Source: KBS50 sp042434095 (GTDB lineage: Bacteria > Actinomycetota > Actinomycetes > Mycobacteriales > Micromonosporaceae). From it: a stretch of DNA of 64,000 bases. The translations under genes and the position numbers were made by a program. The notes below the pieces were generated by a model. It was not told the DNA's origin. It saw only the letters and a list, made by a program, of their open reading frames with translations, and did not search any database. The stretch covers positions 558,001-622,000 of the forward strand of contig NZ_JBHLUE010000016.1 of assembly GCF_042434095.1 (NCBI RefSeq), written 5' to 3'. Position 1 is the first letter of the stretch; each line of letters opens with the position of its first letter. Of this stretch, positions 25,881 through 35,228 are shown in pieces.

Positions 25881-25995
25881 CCGGCCAGTACCTGTGTCGA
25901 GCGTCGCGTCGGGGGCCGCCGGAGGTGACGGGACCGGGGCACAAGGGGCAGTATTGCGCTAGAGACCTATCCCACACGAAACCGAGGGAACGCCT

Positions 25996-28752
25996 GTGGC
26001 AACGGAGCGCAAGCGCCCGGTGATCAGCGACGGCCTGCCGAGCCAGCTGCCGGACATCGACCCCGACGAGACCGCCGAATGGGTCGAATCGCTGGACGGC
26101 GTCATCGACGAGCGGGGCGCCAAGCGTGCCCGCTACGTGATGCTGCGTCTGCTGGAGCGGGCCCGGGAGCGCCAGGTCGGCGTCCCGCCCCTGACCACCA
26201 CGGACTACATCAACACCATCCCGCCGGAGCAGGAGCCGTGGTTCCCGGGCGACGAGCACGTCGAGCGGCGGATCCGGGCCTACATCCGGTGGAACGCCGC
26301 CATGCTCGTGCACCGGGCGCAGCGGCCGGAGATCGGCGTCGGGGGCCACATCTCGACGTACGCGAGCTCCGCGTCGCTGTACGAGGTGGGCTTCAACCAC
26401 TTCTTCCGGGGCAAGAACCACCCGGGCGGCGGCGACCAGATCTTCTACCAGGGCCACGGCTCGCCGGGCATGTACGCCCGCGCCTACCTGGAGGGGCGGC
26501 TCACCTCCGACCAGCTCGACGGCTTCCGGCAGGAGCTGTCGCATCCCGGTGGCGGCCTCCCGTCGTACCCGCACCCGCGGCTCATGCCGGACTTCTGGGA
26601 GTTTCCCACCGTCTCCATGGGCCTGGGCGGGATCAACGCGATCTACCAGGCGCGGTTCAACCGCTACCTGCATCACCGGGGCATCAAGGACACGTCCGAC
26701 CAGCACGTCTGGGCCTACCTGGGCGACGGTGAGCTGGACGAGCCGGAGACGCTGGGCGCGATCGGCGCGGCGGCCCGCGAGGAGCTGGACAACCTCACCT
26801 TCGTGGTCAACTGCAACCTGCAGCGCCTGGACGGGCCGGTGCGGGGCAACGGCAAGGTGATCCAGGAGCTGGAGTCGTTCTTCCGGGGCGCCGGCTGGAA
26901 CGTGATCAAGGTGATCTGGGGCCGGGAGTGGGACCCGCTGCTGGCCGCCGACACCGACGGCGCGCTGGTCAACCTGATGAACGTGACGCCGGACGGCGAC
27001 TACCAGACGTACAAGGCGGAGTCCGGCGCGTACGTCCGGGAGCACTTCTTCGGCCGCGACCCGCGGACCCGCAAGATGGTCGACCAGCTCAGCGACGACG
27101 AGATCTGGAACCTCAAGCGCGGCGGGCACGACTACCGCAAGCTGTACGCGGCGTACAAGGCCGCGCTGGAGCACACCGGCCAGCCGACGGTGATCCTCGC
27201 CAAGACCATCAAGGGCTGGACGCTGGGCTCGCACTTCGAGGGCCGCAACGCCACGCACCAGATGAAGAAGCTGACGCTGGAGGACCTGAAGACCTTCCGC
27301 GACCGCCTCTACCTGGACATCCCGGACTCGGCGCTGGAGGCCAACCCCTACCTGCCGCCGTACTACCACCCGGGCAAGGACTCCGACGAGATCGCCTACC
27401 TGCAGGAGCGGCGGGCGGCGCTCGGCGGCTACCTGCCGACCCGGGAGATCAAGAGCCACTCGCTGGCCATCCCCGAGTCGAAGCAGTTCGGCGACGTCAA
27501 GAAGGGCTCCGGCAAGCAGAAGATCGCCACGACGATGGCCTTCGTCCGGCTGCTCAAGGACCTGATGAAGGACAAGGAGTTCGGCAAGCGCTGGGTGCCG
27601 ATCATCCCGGACGAGGCCCGCACCTTCGGGATGGACTCGCTCTTCCCGACGAAGAAGATCTACTCACCGCACGGGCAGAACTACACGGCCGTGGACCGCG
27701 AGCTGTTCCTGTCGTACAAGGAGGACACCTCCGGCCAGATCCTGCACGAGGGGATCAACGAGGTCGGCTCGGTGGCCTCGTTCACCGCGGCCGGATCGTC
27801 CTACGCCACGCACGGCGAGCCGATGATCCCGGTCTACATCTTCTACTCGATGTTCGGGTTCCAGCGCACCGCCGACGGGCTGTGGGCCGCCGCGGACCAG
27901 ATGGCCCGCGGCTTCCTGCTGGGCGCCACGGCCGGCCGCACCACGCTGAACGGCGAGGGCCTGCAGCACGAGGACGGGCACTCGCACCTGATCGCGGCCA
28001 CCAACCCGGCCGTGTTGGCATACGACCCGGCGTTCGCGTTCGAGATCGCGCACATCGTCGAGGACGGCCTGCACCGGATGTACGGCGAGAAGCAGGAGAA
28101 CGTCTTCTACTACCTCACCGTCTACAACGAGCCGATCCTGCAGCCGGCCGAGCCGGCGGACGTCGACGCCGAGGGCATCAAGCGGGGCATCCACCGGTAC
28201 GCCCCGGCGCCGGAGATCCCCGGGCGCGACGGCGGCGCGGCGCCGCGGGCCAACATCCTGGCCAGCGGCACGGCCATGCAGTGGGCGCTGCGGGCCCAGG
28301 AACTGCTGGCCCAGGACTGGGGGGTGGCCGCCGACGTCTGGTCGGTCACCTCGTGGACCGAGCTGCGCCGGGACGCGGTGGAATGCGAGGAGGAGGGCCT
28401 GCTCAACCCGAGCGCCGAGCCGCGGGTGCCGTACGTGACGGCCAAGCTGGCCGACGCGGAGGGCCCGAAGGTGGCGGTCAGCGACTGGATGCGCGCGGTG
28501 CCGGACCTGATCTCGCGCTGGGTACCGGGCCGGTACACCTCGCTGGGCACCGACGGCTTCGGCCTGTCGGACACCCGGCACGCGCTGCGCCGGCACTTCC
28601 ACGTGGATGCCGAGTCGGTGGCCGTGGCCACGCTGCGCCAGCTCGCGCTCGAGGGCGCGGTGCCGGCCGGGGTGGCCGCGGAGGCGGCCAAGAAGTACGC
28701 CATCGAGGACGTCAACGCCGCCCCGGTCGGCGAGACCGGCGGCGACTCCTGA
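25996..28752 (+). CDS. aceE: Pyruvate dehydrogenase E1 component, homodimeric type
   Basis: 918 residues from GTG 25996, with GAGGGAA upstream. Decarboxylates pyruvate to hydroxyethyl-thiamine diphosphate for the PDH complex and so supplies acetyl-CoA. Diagnostic blocks: GGHISTYASSASLYEVGFNHF, YQGHGSPGMYARAYLEG, cofactor motif GDGELDEPETLGAI ending VNCNLQ, KTIKGWTLG, and EGLQHEDGHSHL in the transketolase-like domain. Length is normal. Monocistronic, ended by a perfect 22-bp hairpin. No E2 or E3 gene in the window. Confidence 0.98.
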   Translation: MATERKRPVISDGLPSQLPDIDPDETAEWVESLDGVIDERGAKRARYVMLRLLERARERQVGVPPLTTTDYINTIPPEQEPWFPGDEHVERRIRAYIRWNAAMLVHRAQRPEIGVGGHISTYASSASLYEVGFNHFFRGKNHPGGGDQIFYQGHGSPGMYARAYLEGRLTSDQLDGFRQELSHPGGGLPSYPHPRLMPDFWEFPTVSMGLGGINAIYQARFNRYLHHRGIKDTSDQHVWAYLGDGELDEPETLGAIGAAAREELDNLTFVVNCNLQRLDGPVRGNGKVIQELESFFRGAGWNVIKVIWGREWDPLLAADTDGALVNLMNVTPDGDYQTYKAESGAYVREHFFGRDPRTRKMVDQLSDDEIWNLKRGGHDYRKLYAAYKAALEHTGQPTVILAKTIKGWTLGSHFEGRNATHQMKKLTLEDLKTFRDRLYLDIPDSALEANPYLPPYYHPGKDSDEIAYLQERRAALGGYLPTREIKSHSLAIPESKQFGDVKKGSGKQKIATTMAFVRLLKDLMKDKEFGKRWVPIIPDEARTFGMDSLFPTKKIYSPHGQNYTAVDRELFLSYKEDTSGQILHEGINEVGSVASFTAAGSSYATHGEPMIPVYIFYSMFGFQRTADGLWAAADQMARGFLLGATAGRTTLNGEGLQHEDGHSHLIAATNPAVLAYDPAFAFEIAHIVEDGLHRMYGEKQENVFYYLTVYNEPILQPAEPADVDAEGIKRGIHRYAPAPEIPGRDGGAAPRANILASGTAMQWALRAQELLAQDWGVAADVWSVTSWTELRRDAVECEEEGLLNPSAEPRVPYVTAKLADAEGPKVAVSDWMRAVPDLISRWVPGRYTSLGTDGFGLSDTRHALRRHFHVDAESVAVATLRQLALEGAVPAGVAAEAAKKYAIEDVNAAPVGETGGDS

Positions 28753-28774
28753 CCGGCGCCGCGTAACGCCCCGT

Positions 28775-28830
28775 TGATCAAGAGGTTTGCGTCAGAGTTC
28801 ACGCGGATTCTGACGCAAACCTCTTGATCA
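28775..28830. terminator. Perfect 22-bp hairpin after aceE (family C)
   Basis: The stem from 28775-28796 (begins TGATCAAGAGG, ends GCGTCAGA) pairs without mismatch with 28809-28830; the loop is 12 bases. It lies 23 bases past the aceE stop and is followed by TCTTT, so it can act as a rho-independent terminator, also for the convergent gene. Confidence 0.8.
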
Positions 28831-28871
28831 TCTTTGGATCGGGGAGGACCGGGGCGGACCCGGAGGCGGGG

Positions 28872-29384
28872 TCAGTGGGTCAGGAGGCCCAGGCCGGAGT
28901 CGGTGGACTCGTCGGCGCCGGCCGCCACCCCGACCGGGGCGCGGTCCGGCACGGTCAGGCCGGTGAGCCGGGCGAGCGATCCCTCCAGGTCGGCGCCCAC
29001 CTTGCGCATGCCGAGCCGCAGCAGCGCGCCGCTCACCTTGCCGGCCGGCCAGCGCACCACGATGAGCCGGGCGGAGGTGCCCTCGGGTTCCTCGCTGAGC
29101 TGGACGTACACCTCGGTCCGGGCCTCGGCCCGGGCGCCGGCGCCCTTGGCCCGCTCCCGCCAGCCGATCAGGGTGGGCGGCTGGTAGACGATCACCTCGG
29201 CCTCGTGGCTGGCCCCCCGTCCGGACGCGTACACCCGTTGCCGGCGGCCGTAGCCCTCGCCCGAGAGCACCTCGGCCTGCCGCACTCCGGCCAGCCAGGA
29301 GGGCAGTTGCTCGGCCCGCTGGACCACGTCCCACACCGCGTCGATCGGCGCTCGGACGTACGCGCTGCGCTCAACCAGGATCAT
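28872..29384 (-). CDS. SRPBCC-family (polyketide cyclase/START-like) protein
   Basis: 170 residues from ATG 29384, with GGAGACGG upstream. Helix-grip fold (VERSAYVRAPIDAVWDVVQRAEQLPSWLAGV, then strands VIVYQPPTLIGWRER and SARLIVVRWPAG, then the long C-terminal helix). Single-domain lipid- or hydrophobe-binding protein; no enzymatic residues. Divergent from the GH1 gene, convergent with aceE. Confidence 0.8.
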   Translation of the reverse strand: MILVERSAYVRAPIDAVWDVVQRAEQLPSWLAGVRQAEVLSGEGYGRRQRVYASGRGASHEAEVIVYQPPTLIGWRERAKGAGARAEARTEVYVQLSEEPEGTSARLIVVRWPAGKVSGALLRLGMRKVGADLEGSLARLTGLTVPDRAPVGVAAGADESTDSGLGLLTH

Positions 29385-29518
29385 TGTTCATCCGTCTCCA
29401 CTGAGGACATCCATGATTAAGCAATTTTATGCCCATTTAGAGGGCGAATCGGACGGCTTCCGCCCGACACGCCGGGGGAATTAAAGTCCGAGCAACACTC
29501 GCGTTTCTCGGAGGTTCG

Positions 29519-30853
29519 ATGACCACCCCGGCACCCATGCCCGCCTTCCCGCCGGCCTTCACCTGGGGCGTGGCCACCGCCTCGTACCAGATCGAGGGCG
29601 CGACGTCCGCGGGCGGCCGGGGCCCGTCCATCTGGGACACCTTCGCCGCGCAGCCCGGCCGGATCGCCGACGGCAGCAGCGGCGAGGTGGCCTGCGACCA
29701 CTACCACCGGTACGCCGAGGACGTCGCGCTGATGGCCGGGCTGGGCGTGTCCGCGTACCGGTTCTCGGTGGCCTGGCCCCGGATCCAGCCGGCCGGCGCC
29801 GGGCCGGCCAACCCGGACGGCCTGGGGTTCTACGACCGCCTGGTCGACACGCTGCTGGCACACGGCATCGACCCGGTGGCCACCCTCTACCACTGGGACC
29901 TGCCGCAGGCGCTGGAGGATCGGGGCGGGTGGCTGGACCGCGACACGGCCGAGCGGTTCGCCGAGTACGCCGACCTGGTCGCCGCCCGGCTGGGCGACCG
30001 GATGAAGCTGTGGATCACCCTGAACGAGCCGTTCGTGCAGATGACCTTCGGGTACGGCCTGGGCGTGCACGCCCCCGGCCGGGCCGAGCTGTTCGGCGCG
30101 TTCCCGGCGGCGCACCACCTGCTGCTCGGGCACGGCCTCGCGGTGGCGGCGCTGCGGGCCCACGGCCGCACCCCGGTGGCGATCACCAACAACTACTCCC
30201 CAGTCCGGGTGCTCGGGGAGGGCGACGCCGACCGGGCGGCCGGCGCGGCGTACGACGCGTTGCAGAACCGGCTGTTCACCGACCCGCTGTTCGGCCGCGG
30301 CTACCCGGACGCGCCGGGCGTCGACCCGGCGGTCGTGCGCGACGGCGACCTGGCCGCCATCGCCGCCCCGCTGGACGCGCTGGGCGTCAACTACTACAAC
30401 CCCACCGGCATCCGGGCGCCCGAGGCGGGCGCGCCGCTGCCGTTCGAGCTGGTCCCGCTGGCCGGCTACCCGACCACCAGCTTCGACTGGCCGGTGGTCC
30501 CGGACGGGCTGTACGACCTGCTTACCCTGCTGCAGGACCGGTACGGCGCCGACCTGCCGCCGATGCTGATCACCGAGAACGGCTGCGCCTACGACGACGA
30601 GGTGAGTCCGGACGGCCGCTGCGACGACCCGGACCGGATCGCCTACCTCGACGGCCACCTGCGGGCGGTGGCCCGGGCCATCGCCGACGGGGTCGACGTG
30701 CGCGGCTACTTCGTCTGGTCGCTGCTGGACAACTTCGAGTGGGCCGAGGGCTACACCAAGCGGTTCGGCCTGGTGCACGTGGACTACGACAGCCAGGTCC
30801 GCACCCCCAAGTCGTCGTACGCCTGGTACCGCGACCTCATCGCCCGGCCGTGA
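29519..30853 (+). CDS. GH1 beta-glucosidase
   Basis: 444 residues from ATG 29519. Retaining glycosidase hydrolysing cellobiose and related beta-glucosides in the cytoplasm (no signal peptide). Acid/base Glu170 in WITLNEPF and nucleophile Glu353 in LITENGCAYDD; also FTWGVATASYQIEGA at the N-terminus and YFVWSLLDNFEWAEGY at the C-terminus. Stop overlaps the transporter start (GTGA), so enzyme and sugar carrier form one unit: uptake followed by internal cleavage. No LacI operator such as a CebR box is seen upstream. Confidence 0.95.
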   Translation: MTTPAPMPAFPPAFTWGVATASYQIEGATSAGGRGPSIWDTFAAQPGRIADGSSGEVACDHYHRYAEDVALMAGLGVSAYRFSVAWPRIQPAGAGPANPDGLGFYDRLVDTLLAHGIDPVATLYHWDLPQALEDRGGWLDRDTAERFAEYADLVAARLGDRMKLWITLNEPFVQMTFGYGLGVHAPGRAELFGAFPAAHHLLLGHGLAVAALRAHGRTPVAITNNYSPVRVLGEGDADRAAGAAYDALQNRLFTDPLFGRGYPDAPGVDPAVVRDGDLAAIAAPLDALGVNYYNPTGIRAPEAGAPLPFELVPLAGYPTTSFDWPVVPDGLYDLLTLLQDRYGADLPPMLITENGCAYDDEVSPDGRCDDPDRIAYLDGHLRAVARAIADGVDVRGYFVWSLLDNFEWAEGYTKRFGLVHVDYDSQVRTPKSSYAWYRDLIARP

Positions 30854-32250
30854 CCGCCGTACAACCGTCCCAGCCGGACCTGCCGGGGCAGCCGGCGGCC
30901 GGTCTCGGCGCCCTGGGCGCGGCGGCGGCCGGCGCGGCGCCCACGGCGGCCGGGCTTCCGGCGGCGCCCGGCGGCGCGGCGACCACGCCCGGCGGCGCGG
31001 CGCTGCCGGCGGCCCTGGCCGAGCCCACGGTCCGGGTGGGTCGGGGCTGGATCGCCGGGATCTTCGCGGCCAACCTCGGCGTCTGGATGGCGTTCTTCAC
31101 CCCGATCCAGATCCTGCTGCCCGAGCAGATCTCCCGGATCGACCCGACCCGCAAGGAGACGATGTTCGGCCTGGTCACCGGGCTGGGGGCGCTGGCCGCC
31201 GTGCTGGCCAACCCGCTGGCCGGGGCGCTGTCGGACCGCACCTGCCCGCGGCTGTTCGGCCGGGATCTGGGCCGGCGGCACGTCTGGACGGCCGGCGGCG
31301 CCGTGCTCGGCGCCCTGGCGCTGGCGCTGCTGGCCGGCCAGCACACCATCGCCGGGGTGGCGGTGGCCTGGGTGGCCGCGCAGATCTGCTTCAACGCCAT
31401 GCTGGCCACGCTCACGGCCGCGATCCCGGACCGGGTGCCGGTGGTCCAGCGCGGCGGGGTCTCGGGCTGGGTCGGCATCCCGCAGGCCCTCGGCCTGGTC
31501 GTCGGCGCGGTGCTGGTGACGGCGGTGGTGCGCGGGACCGGGGCCGGCTATCTGGCGGTCGCGCTCGGGGTGCTCGCGCTGGCACTGCCGTTTACGCTGG
31601 TCACCGCCGACGACCCGCTGCCGCGCGAGCACCGGCCGCCGCGCGACTGGCGGCGCCTGGTGACCGGGCTGTGGATCGACCCGCGGCGGCACCCGGACTT
31701 CGCCTGGGCCTGGGGCACCCGGTTCCTGGTGCAGATGGGCAACGCGCTGGGCACGCTCTACCTGCTCTACTTCCTCACCGACGGGGTCCGGCTGGCCGAC
31801 CCGCAGGGCGGGCTGCTCATGCTGATCCTGCTCTACACGGCCGGGATGATGGCCACCGCCGTGGTGGCCGGCCGGCTGTCCGACGCGTCCGGCCGGCGCA
31901 AGGTGTACGTGATCGTCTCCGGCCTGGTGATGGCCGTGGCCGCGGTGCTGCTGGCGGTCTGGCCGGTGTGGCCGGCCGCGGTGGTGGCGGCGCTGCTGCT
32001 GGGCGCCGGGTACGGCGTCTACCTGGCCGTCGACGCCGCGCTGATCACCCAGGTGCTGCCGCGGGCGACGGACCGGGCCAAGGACCTCGGCGTGATCAAC
32101 ATCGCCAACTCGGCGCCGCAGGTGCTCGGCCCCGCGCTGTCGGCACCCATCGTGGTCCACCTGGGCGGCTACCCCACGTTGTACGCGGCCACGGCCGTGG
32201 TCACCCTGCTCGGCAGCGCCCTGGTGGTGAAGATCCGTTCCGTGCCGTGA
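30850..32250 (+). CDS. MFS sugar transporter coupled to the beta-glucosidase
   Basis: 466 residues from GTG 30850, overlapping the GH1 stop by 4 bases. The first 55 residues are a low-complexity Ala/Gly/Pro arm (GLGALGAAAAGAAPTAAG), then 12 helices. VGRGWIAGIFAANLGVWMAFF, the loop GALSDRTCPRLFGRDLGRRH and GRLSDASGRRKVYV resemble the glycoside-pentoside-hexuronide / sucrose-type MFS carriers. Likely imports the disaccharide cleaved by the upstream enzyme. A family A hairpin follows 15 bases after the stop. Confidence 0.85.
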   Translation: MTAVQPSQPDLPGQPAAGLGALGAAAAGAAPTAAGLPAAPGGAATTPGGAALPAALAEPTVRVGRGWIAGIFAANLGVWMAFFTPIQILLPEQISRIDPTRKETMFGLVTGLGALAAVLANPLAGALSDRTCPRLFGRDLGRRHVWTAGGAVLGALALALLAGQHTIAGVAVAWVAAQICFNAMLATLTAAIPDRVPVVQRGGVSGWVGIPQALGLVVGAVLVTAVVRGTGAGYLAVALGVLALALPFTLVTADDPLPREHRPPRDWRRLVTGLWIDPRRHPDFAWAWGTRFLVQMGNALGTLYLLYFLTDGVRLADPQGGLLMLILLYTAGMMATAVVAGRLSDASGRRKVYVIVSGLVMAVAAVLLAVWPVWPAAVVAALLLGAGYGVYLAVDAALITQVLPRATDRAKDLGVINIANSAPQVLGPALSAPIVVHLGGYPTLYAATAVVTLLGSALVVKIRSVP

Positions 32251-32265
32251 GCCGGGGCCGAGGCG

Positions 32266-32315
32266 TTAGGAAGGGCCCCTTCCTATACAAAAAGCGATAA
32301 GAAGGGGCCCTTCCT
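32266..32315. repeat. Hairpin repeat family A, copy A3 (inverted orientation)
   Basis: TTAGGAAGGGCCCCTTCCT, loop ATACAAAAAGCGATA, then AGAAGGGGCCCTTCCTT. It is the reverse complement of copies A2 and A4. It fills the gap between convergent MFS and SLC13-like genes and ends directly against the stop codon of the latter. Confidence 0.92.
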
Positions 32316-33518
32316 TCACAGCCAGGCCAGGGCGGCGGTCGCGGCGGCCAGGGCGAGGGCGGCGGTGACCGCGCCGGTGGCGATGAACCGGGGCCACCGC
32401 ACGGTCACCCCGGCGGCCCGGCAGCGCTCCACCCAGAGCAGGGTGGCCAGCGAGGCCCACGGCAGCACCAGCGGGCCGACGTTCGTCCCGACGAGCAGCC
32501 CGAGCAGCTGATCGGTGTGCCCGGCCGGGATCACGGCCTCGCCCGCCAGGTAGGCCGGGAGATTGTTGATCACATTGGCCAGCACCGCGCCGGCGCCGGC
32601 CGCCCGCCAGACGCCGGCCGCGCCGGGATCCGCGCCGATGGCCGCGTGCAGCAGGTTCGACAGGCCGTACCGGACGACCGTGTCGACGATCAGGAACAGG
32701 CCGGTGACCGAGGCGAGCAGCGGCCAGGGCACCAGGCTCCACCGCAGCGCCGCGCGGTCCCGGACGGCGTACGCCACCACCAGCACGACGGCGCCGGCCA
32801 CCGCCACCACCTCGATCGGCACCCCGGCCACGATGCCCAGCACGAAGCCCGCGCAGGTGGCGGCCGCCACCCGGAAGAGAACGCGGTCGGCCGGGGCGTG
32901 CCGGTCGGGCGGGGCGTACCGGTCCCGGCCGCGCGCGCCGCGCCGCCAGTAGAACAGCCACAGGGAGGCGGCGGTGGCAAGCACGGCCGCGAGCTGGGGC
33001 AGGGCCATCCGGGCCGCGAACCGGGTGACCGCGAGGTCCAGCCGGCCGGCCGCCAGCAGGTTGGTCAGGTTGGCCACCGGCAGGCTCAGGCTGGCCGTGT
33101 TGGCCAGCCAGACCGTCGTCATGGCCAGCGGCAGCGGCGGGGCATCGATCCGGACCGCCATGGCGATCATCACGGGGGTGAGCAGCACCGCCGTGGTGTC
33201 CAGGTTGAGCACCCCGGTGGTGACGGTGGCCAGGCACACGGTGAGGGCGAACAGCGCCGGGTAACTGCCGCCGGCCAGCCTCGCCAGCCGGGTGGCCAGC
33301 ACGTCGAACAGCTCGGCCCGGGCGGCCAGCTCGGCCAGGATCAGCACGGCGAACAGGAACACCAGCAGCGGCCCGATCCGGCGCAGCGTGGCGCCGGCGT
33401 CGTGCGGCGACACCAGGCCGGTGACCAGGCAGAGCAGGCCGGCCAGCAGCAGGCCGAGGGCCAGCAGCTCGGGCCCGGCCAGCCGACGCCGTGCCGGCGC
33501 CGGCCGGGGCTGCTCCAC
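32316..33518 (-). CDS. SLC13/ArsB/NhaD-superfamily permease
   Basis: About 400 residues from GTG 33518 (several GTG codons upstream are possible starts). 10-12 helices. The ion-transporter motifs VFLFAVLILAELAARAELFDVLA, the half-hairpin ANTASLSLPVANLTNLLA and its pseudo-repeat AGAVLANVINNLPAYLAGEAVIP with VGTNVGPLVLPWASLATLLW are typical of ArsB/SLC13 carriers. Could export arsenite or carry anions or sodium/proton; it is 18 kb from the ars module and no ars gene is next to it. Convergent with the sugar transporter, divergent from gltX. Confidence 0.82.
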   Translation of the reverse strand: MEQPRPAPARRRLAGPELLALGLLLAGLLCLVTGLVSPHDAGATLRRIGPLLVFLFAVLILAELAARAELFDVLATRLARLAGGSYPALFALTVCLATVTTGVLNLDTTAVLLTPVMIAMAVRIDAPPLPLAMTTVWLANTASLSLPVANLTNLLAAGRLDLAVTRFAARMALPQLAAVLATAASLWLFYWRRGARGRDRYAPPDRHAPADRVLFRVAAATCAGFVLGIVAGVPIEVVAVAGAVVLVVAYAVRDRAALRWSLVPWPLLASVTGLFLIVDTVVRYGLSNLLHAAIGADPGAAGVWRAAGAGAVLANVINNLPAYLAGEAVIPAGHTDQLLGLLVGTNVGPLVLPWASLATLLWVERCRAAGVTVRWPRFIATGAVTAALALAAATAALAWL

Positions 33519-33676
33519 CGTGCCGCCACGCCGTCCCACTCCGCCGCCCACCGTTCCCCCTCGCACCGCGCCGCGGCTCGGGCGCGCCCGAGCCGCGGGC
33601 AGGGTACCCAGCCGGCGGGCCGCGCATTCGAAACCTGGTGGCGGGCGCCCGCCGGGTCCGCCGTAGGCTTGACCCC

Positions 33677-35086
33677 GTGACGGTACGCGTACGCTTCGCC
33701 CCATCCCCGACCGGAATGTTCCATGTCGGCGGCGCCCGGTCGGCGCTGCAGAACTGGATCTACGCCAAGCAGCAGGGCGGGGTGCTGGTCCTGCGGATCG
33801 AGGACACCGACGCCGCGCGGAACCGCCCGGAGTGGACCGAGGGCATCCTGTCCGCGCTGGAGTGGATCGGGATCGACCGGGACGCGTACGAGGGGCCGTA
33901 CTTCCAGTCCAGCTATGCGGCCGAGCACCGGGCCGCGGCGGTGCGGCTGTACGAGGCGGGCCGCGCCTATTACTGCGACTGCACCCGGGAGGACGTGCAG
34001 CTGCGCGGCGGCTCACAATACTCGGGCTACGACGGGTTCTGCCGGGACCGCGGGCTGGGCCCCGGCGAGAAGCGGGCGCTACGGTTCCGTACCCCGGACG
34101 AGGGCGCCACCGTGGTGGTGGACCTGATCCGCGGCGAGCCGACCTTCGAGAACCGGCTCATCGAGGACTTCGTGATCGCCCGCGGCGACGGCTCGCCGGT
34201 GTTCCTGCTGGCCAATGTGGTGGACGACATCACCATGGAGATCACCCACGTGATCCGGGCCGAGGAGCACCTGCCGAACACGCCCAAGCAGCAGCTGCTG
34301 TGGGACGCGCTCGGGGTCAAGCCGCCGGTCTGGGCGCACGTGCCGGTCGTAGTGAACGAGAAGCGGCAGAAGCTGTCGAAGCGCCGGGACAAGGTCGCGC
34401 TTGAGGCGTACCGGGACGAGGGCTACCTGGCCGACGCCATGCGCAACTATCTGATGCTGCTCGGCTGGGCGCCCTCGGGCGACCGGGAGATCGTGCCGTG
34501 GTCGGTGATCGAGTCCGAGTTCCGGCTGGAGGAGGTCAACCCCTCCCCCGCGTTCTTCGACGAGAAGAAGCTGCGGGCCTTCAACGGCGAGTACATCCGG
34601 GCCCTCCCGGTCGAGGACTTCGCGGCGGCCTGCCGGCCGTGGCTGACCGGCACCGACACGATCGCCCCGCCGCCGTGGCGGCCCGAGCAGTTCGACGAGG
34701 GCGTGTTCGCCGCGGTGGCGCCGCTGGCGCAGACCCGGATCGCGCTGCTCAGCGAGATCGTGCCGAACGTCGACTTCCTCTTCCTCGACGCGCCGCTGGT
34801 CGAGGAGGCGGCCTGGGCCAAGGCCATGAAGGAGGGCTCGGCGGAGCTGCTGGACGCCGCGGTGGCCGCCTTCGAGACGCTGCCCGAGTGGACCGCCGAG
34901 GCCACCAAGGCGGCGCTGGAGCAGGTGGGCGCCGAGCGCGGGCTCAAGCTCGGCAAGGCCCAGGCACCGGTGCGGGTCGCGGTGACCGGCCGGACCGTCG
35001 GGCTGCCGCTGTTCGAGTCGCTCGAGGTGCTCGGCCGGGACCGCGCCCTCACCCGGCTGCGCGCCGCCCGCGTACGGCTGCCCTGA
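33677..35086 (+). CDS. gltX: Glutamyl-tRNA synthetase
   Basis: 469 residues from GTG 33677. Charges tRNA-Glu; class I synthetase. HIGH-like motif RFAPSPTGMFHVGGAR and KMSKS-like motif KRQKLSKRRDKV, with the fingerprint IEDTDAARNRPEW. Length and order are standard. The GTG lies 13 bases after a weak TAGGCTT -10-like stretch, with no ribosome site, so the mRNA may be leaderless. Single-copy housekeeping gene; not part of an operon here. Confidence 0.97.
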   Translation: MTVRVRFAPSPTGMFHVGGARSALQNWIYAKQQGGVLVLRIEDTDAARNRPEWTEGILSALEWIGIDRDAYEGPYFQSSYAAEHRAAAVRLYEAGRAYYCDCTREDVQLRGGSQYSGYDGFCRDRGLGPGEKRALRFRTPDEGATVVVDLIRGEPTFENRLIEDFVIARGDGSPVFLLANVVDDITMEITHVIRAEEHLPNTPKQQLLWDALGVKPPVWAHVPVVVNEKRQKLSKRRDKVALEAYRDEGYLADAMRNYLMLLGWAPSGDREIVPWSVIESEFRLEEVNPSPAFFDEKKLRAFNGEYIRALPVEDFAAACRPWLTGTDTIAPPPWRPEQFDEGVFAAVAPLAQTRIALLSEIVPNVDFLFLDAPLVEEAAWAKAMKEGSAELLDAAVAAFETLPEWTAEATKAALEQVGAERGLKLGKAQAPVRVAVTGRTVGLPLFESLEVLGRDRALTRLRAARVRLP

Positions 35087-35163
35087 CCGCCTGCCGCTGG
35101 CGGGCCCGAACGACGGGTCCGCCCGGTAGGTCCGGCCGGTTCGGCTTCATAGACACCTTGCTA

Positions 35164-35177
35164 TGTTAGCGATAACA
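35164..35177. promoter_or_regulatory. LacI-family operator upstream of the polyesterase
   Basis: TGTTAGCGATAACA, perfect 5-base arms around GCGA. It fits the cre/LacI consensus TGWNANCGNTNWCA at every fixed position. It lies 52 bases before the secreted hydrolase gene, within its probable promoter. Confidence 0.7.
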
Positions 35178-35228
35178 GCCTAGCTTTACGGCATCGGGTC
35201 GGGCACGTCGACGACAGGGAGCCGCGCG

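Noticed and set aside
29385..29518. LacI or CebR operator before the beta-glucosidase
   Set aside because: Neither TGGGAGCGCTCCCA nor the cre-like consensus occurs in the gap.
32316..33518. ArsB assignment for the permease
   Set aside because: The fold fits ArsB but also SLC13 and NhaD; no ars gene adjoins it and the ars module has its own channel.
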